DNA from: an uncultured Clostridium sp.
GTDB taxonomy: Bacteria; Bacillota; Clostridia; Clostridiales; Clostridiaceae
Assembly (NCBI GenBank): GCA_900547475.1
Contig: URGW01000025.1
Span: 1-55,059, forward strand
Direction of reading: 5' to 3'
Length of the DNA: 55,059 bases
Shown piece by piece: positions 53,227-55,059 of the stretch (positions within the stretch are counted from its first letter, which is position 1; each line of letters opens with the position of its first letter). Under the pieces are notes generated by a model. It searched no databases. It was not told the DNA's origin and worked only from the letters and a program-made list of their open reading frames with translations. The position numbers were made by a program, and so were the translations under genes.

Positions 53227-53404
53227 TTGTCGACCTAATATAGTGTTAAAATATAGGGAGGTAGACAATAATTGTACTGTTAAAGATTACAAGAGATATT
53301 TAATGTTATTTTAAGAAAATAATTTAAATATTATTTATAAATTTTTATAGGTAGACAGAATTGTTTCATAAACAATAGAAAAATTGAGCATTAAATAAGA
53401 ACGT
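53227..53404 (+). promoter_or_regulatory. CRISPR leader with repeated AGGTAGACA motif
   Basis: The A/T-rich leader carries AGGTAGACA at 53259-53267 and 53349-53357, each followed within 3 nt by AATTGT, and an inverted near-copy ATTGTCGACCT at 53226-53236. TAGACA of the second copy (53352-53357) and TAGAAA (53376-53381, with 18 nt between) could act as a weak promoter about 20 nt before the first repeat. Motifs of this kind may guide Cas1-Cas2 integration. Confidence 0.6.
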
Positions 53405-55059
53405 GTAGAAGTAGCTCCATATTGGAATGTAAATGCTAGTATTGTTGAAAAATGCTTAGATGAAGATTTTGGTAGAAGTAGCTCCATATTGGAATGTAAA
53501 TAGGATAATTAATAGTTTTGCAAATGCAATTTATAGTGTAGAAGTAGCTCCATATTGGAATGTAAATGGATAATTAATAGTTTTGCAAATGCAATTTATA
53601 GGTAGAAGTAGCTCCATATTGGAATGTAAATTTTAAAACTGGGCGACTTAAAGATATAATGATTGAAGTAGAAGTAGCTCCATATTGGAATGTAAATAAA
53701 GATAGTGCTTAGGATCTGAAATATTTTATATTGGTAGAAGTAGCTCCATATTGGAATGTAAATATAGCTGGATGCTTAATTAAAAATCCTAATGTAGGGT
53801 AGAAGTAGCTCCATATTGGAATGTAAATACAGTTTTATGTAGTTCTGATATGGAAGTAATAAAAGTAGAAGTAGCTCCATATTGGAATGTAAATTTAAAG
53901 AGTGGAGTGATAGTTTGGAACAAGAAAATTGTAGAAGTAGCTCCATATTGGAATGTAAATTTTGTAAGGATGTGGTAGTATGGGAGTCTTATTTAGTAGA
54001 AGTAGCTCCATATTGGAATGTAAATCAAATGACTTTAAACTAAAAAAAACAATATCTTAGGGGTAGAAGTAGCTCCATATTGGAATGTAAATATTGTTAC
54101 CAACTCTATAGTGGCAAAAGGAGCAGTAGGTAGAAGTAGCTCCATATTGGAATGTAAATTATGGTTTATTTAATGATAATAAAAACAGTATTTGTGTAGA
54201 AGTAGCTCCATATTGGAATGTAAATGTTTCTAAACAAATGCTAAAAACTGCCTTTTCTGAGTAGAAGTAGCTCCATATTGGAATGTAAATGACGAATATA
54301 ATAGAGTTGTTATGCTAAATGAAGGTAGAAGTAGCTCCATATTGGAATGTAAATATAGGTATTGATGAGGTTGAGAACTATGTAAGGTTTGTAGAAGTAG
54401 CTCCATATTGGAATGTAAATCTCTTTTTATTTGAACACCTAAAGTACAGAGTTCTTGTAGAAGTAGCTCCATATTGGAATGTAAATATTGGTTAGCCTTT
54501 CGGCTTTTCTTCTATAGATTTAGTAGAAGTAGCTCCATATTGGAATGTAAATATAGATAATCTCTTTATCTAAATAAAAGAATATTTAGTAGAAGTAGCT
54601 CCATATTGGAATGTAAATGAAATAAGATATTGCACACACGCACTTTATGTTCCGTAGAAGTAGCTCCATATTGGAATGTAAATAAAAATTTTACAGTTTA
54701 AATAATTTTGAAGAATTTGGTAGAAGTAGCTCCATATTGGAATGTAAATCTAGTATGATTGCAAGTATTTCTCTTCATAAAGGAAGTAGAAGTAGCTCCA
54801 TATTGGAATGTAAATCCTTATAGCTCCAAAATACCCAATTTTAGCGTATTAGTAGAAGTAGCTCCATATTGGAATGTAAATTATAATGAGTATAATCAAC
54901 TTCTAAAATAGTAAAAGTAGAAGTAGCTCCATATTGGAATGTAAATAAACAGCTATATATTTTAGTTCTGGAAGATTATTTCGTAGAAGTAGCTCCATAT
55001 TGGAATGTAAATTTGTTCTAGGATTTCTACCTTCTCTAGCATTAGTTTCGTAGAAGTAG
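53405..55059 (+). CRISPR. Type I-B CRISPR array, 25 full repeats plus a cut 26th
   Basis: The 30-nt repeat begins GTAGAAGTAGCTCC and ends GGAATGTAAAT. It starts at 53405, 53472, 53538, 53602 and so on at 64-67 nt steps; the last full copy is 54983-55012 and a partial one begins at 55050. I saw no variation among full repeats. Spacers are 34-37 nt. Each repeat has a short hairpin (TCCA-TAT-TGGA, repeat positions 12-22) directly before the expected Cas6 cut, leaving the 8-nt handle ATGTAAAT. The 3' ATGTAAAT end resembles Clostridioides I-B repeats, and leader and cas genes are on the 5' side, so transcription is forward. Spacers 2 and 3 are nearly the same. Confidence 0.98.

Noticed and set aside
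54230..54472. Open frame of 80 codons on the minus strand inside the CRISPR array
   Set aside because: It is only the translation of consecutive repeats, with the same peptide recurring, and has no ribosome binding site.

Overview
The window is a low-GC chromosomal segment of a Firmicute, most likely a Clostridium sensu stricto species. Codon use is strongly A/T-ending, Shine-Dalgarno sites are strong, and gene sets such as ruvAB-queA-tgt-yajC, reverse rubrerythrin, ytaF and a type I-B CRISPR system fit that group. I cannot name the species from sequence alone. No tRNA or rRNA gene was seen.

Layout. 0.2-5 kb: DNA repair, queuosine and secretion operon (ruvA, ruvB, queA, tgt, yajC, a small membrane protein). 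5-8.2 kb: water-forming NADH oxidase behind a Rex-like site, then a membrane-anchored GHL10 glycosidase. 8.2-10 kb: a decayed insertion-sequence zone with a transposase remnant, a 27-bp perfect palindrome and an ISXO2-like gene whose catalytic motif looks eroded. 10-13.8 kb: molybdate uptake (modABC) with a divergent HTH/molybdate-binding regulator. 13.9-22 kb: mixed housekeeping and stress genes (cutC, GNAT, dipeptidase, truA, PHP, TPR, DUF1540, reverse rubrerythrin, pentapeptide protein, ytaF). 22-26 kb: a two-gene MacB/FtsX-like ABC exporter with a long coiled coil. 26-37 kb: AraC regulator, GH31, SNF2 helicase, GH43, aldo/keto reductase and M42 peptidase, largely glycan and peptide use. 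37-40.7 kb: PHP phosphoesterase, lone glycogen synthase, HAD phosphatase. 40.7-44.1 kb: yqeC-yqeB-yedF and convergent selD, the signature of selenium-dependent molybdenum hydroxylase maturation, which would depend on the molybdate uptake encoded 30 kb upstream.

44.3-55.1 kb: a complete type I-B CRISPR-Cas locus (cas6-cas8b1-cas7-cas5-cas3-cas4-cas1-cas2), a leader, and an array with 25 complete identical repeats and a cut 26th that runs off the window.

The most striking element lies just before cas6. A mini-array of two degenerate CRISPR repeats flanks a 38-nt pseudo-spacer and has its own promoter and terminator. The first 20 nt of the pseudo-spacer match, without a mismatch, the -10 region of the putative cas promoter 370 bp downstream, next to a CCT trinucleotide that fits the CCW PAM known for Clostridioides I-B systems. 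This predicts a crRNA-like guide that directs Cascade to repress its own operon. The principle is known for Cas-regulating RNAs (CreR-type, CreA-type); this instance is read directly from the sequence.
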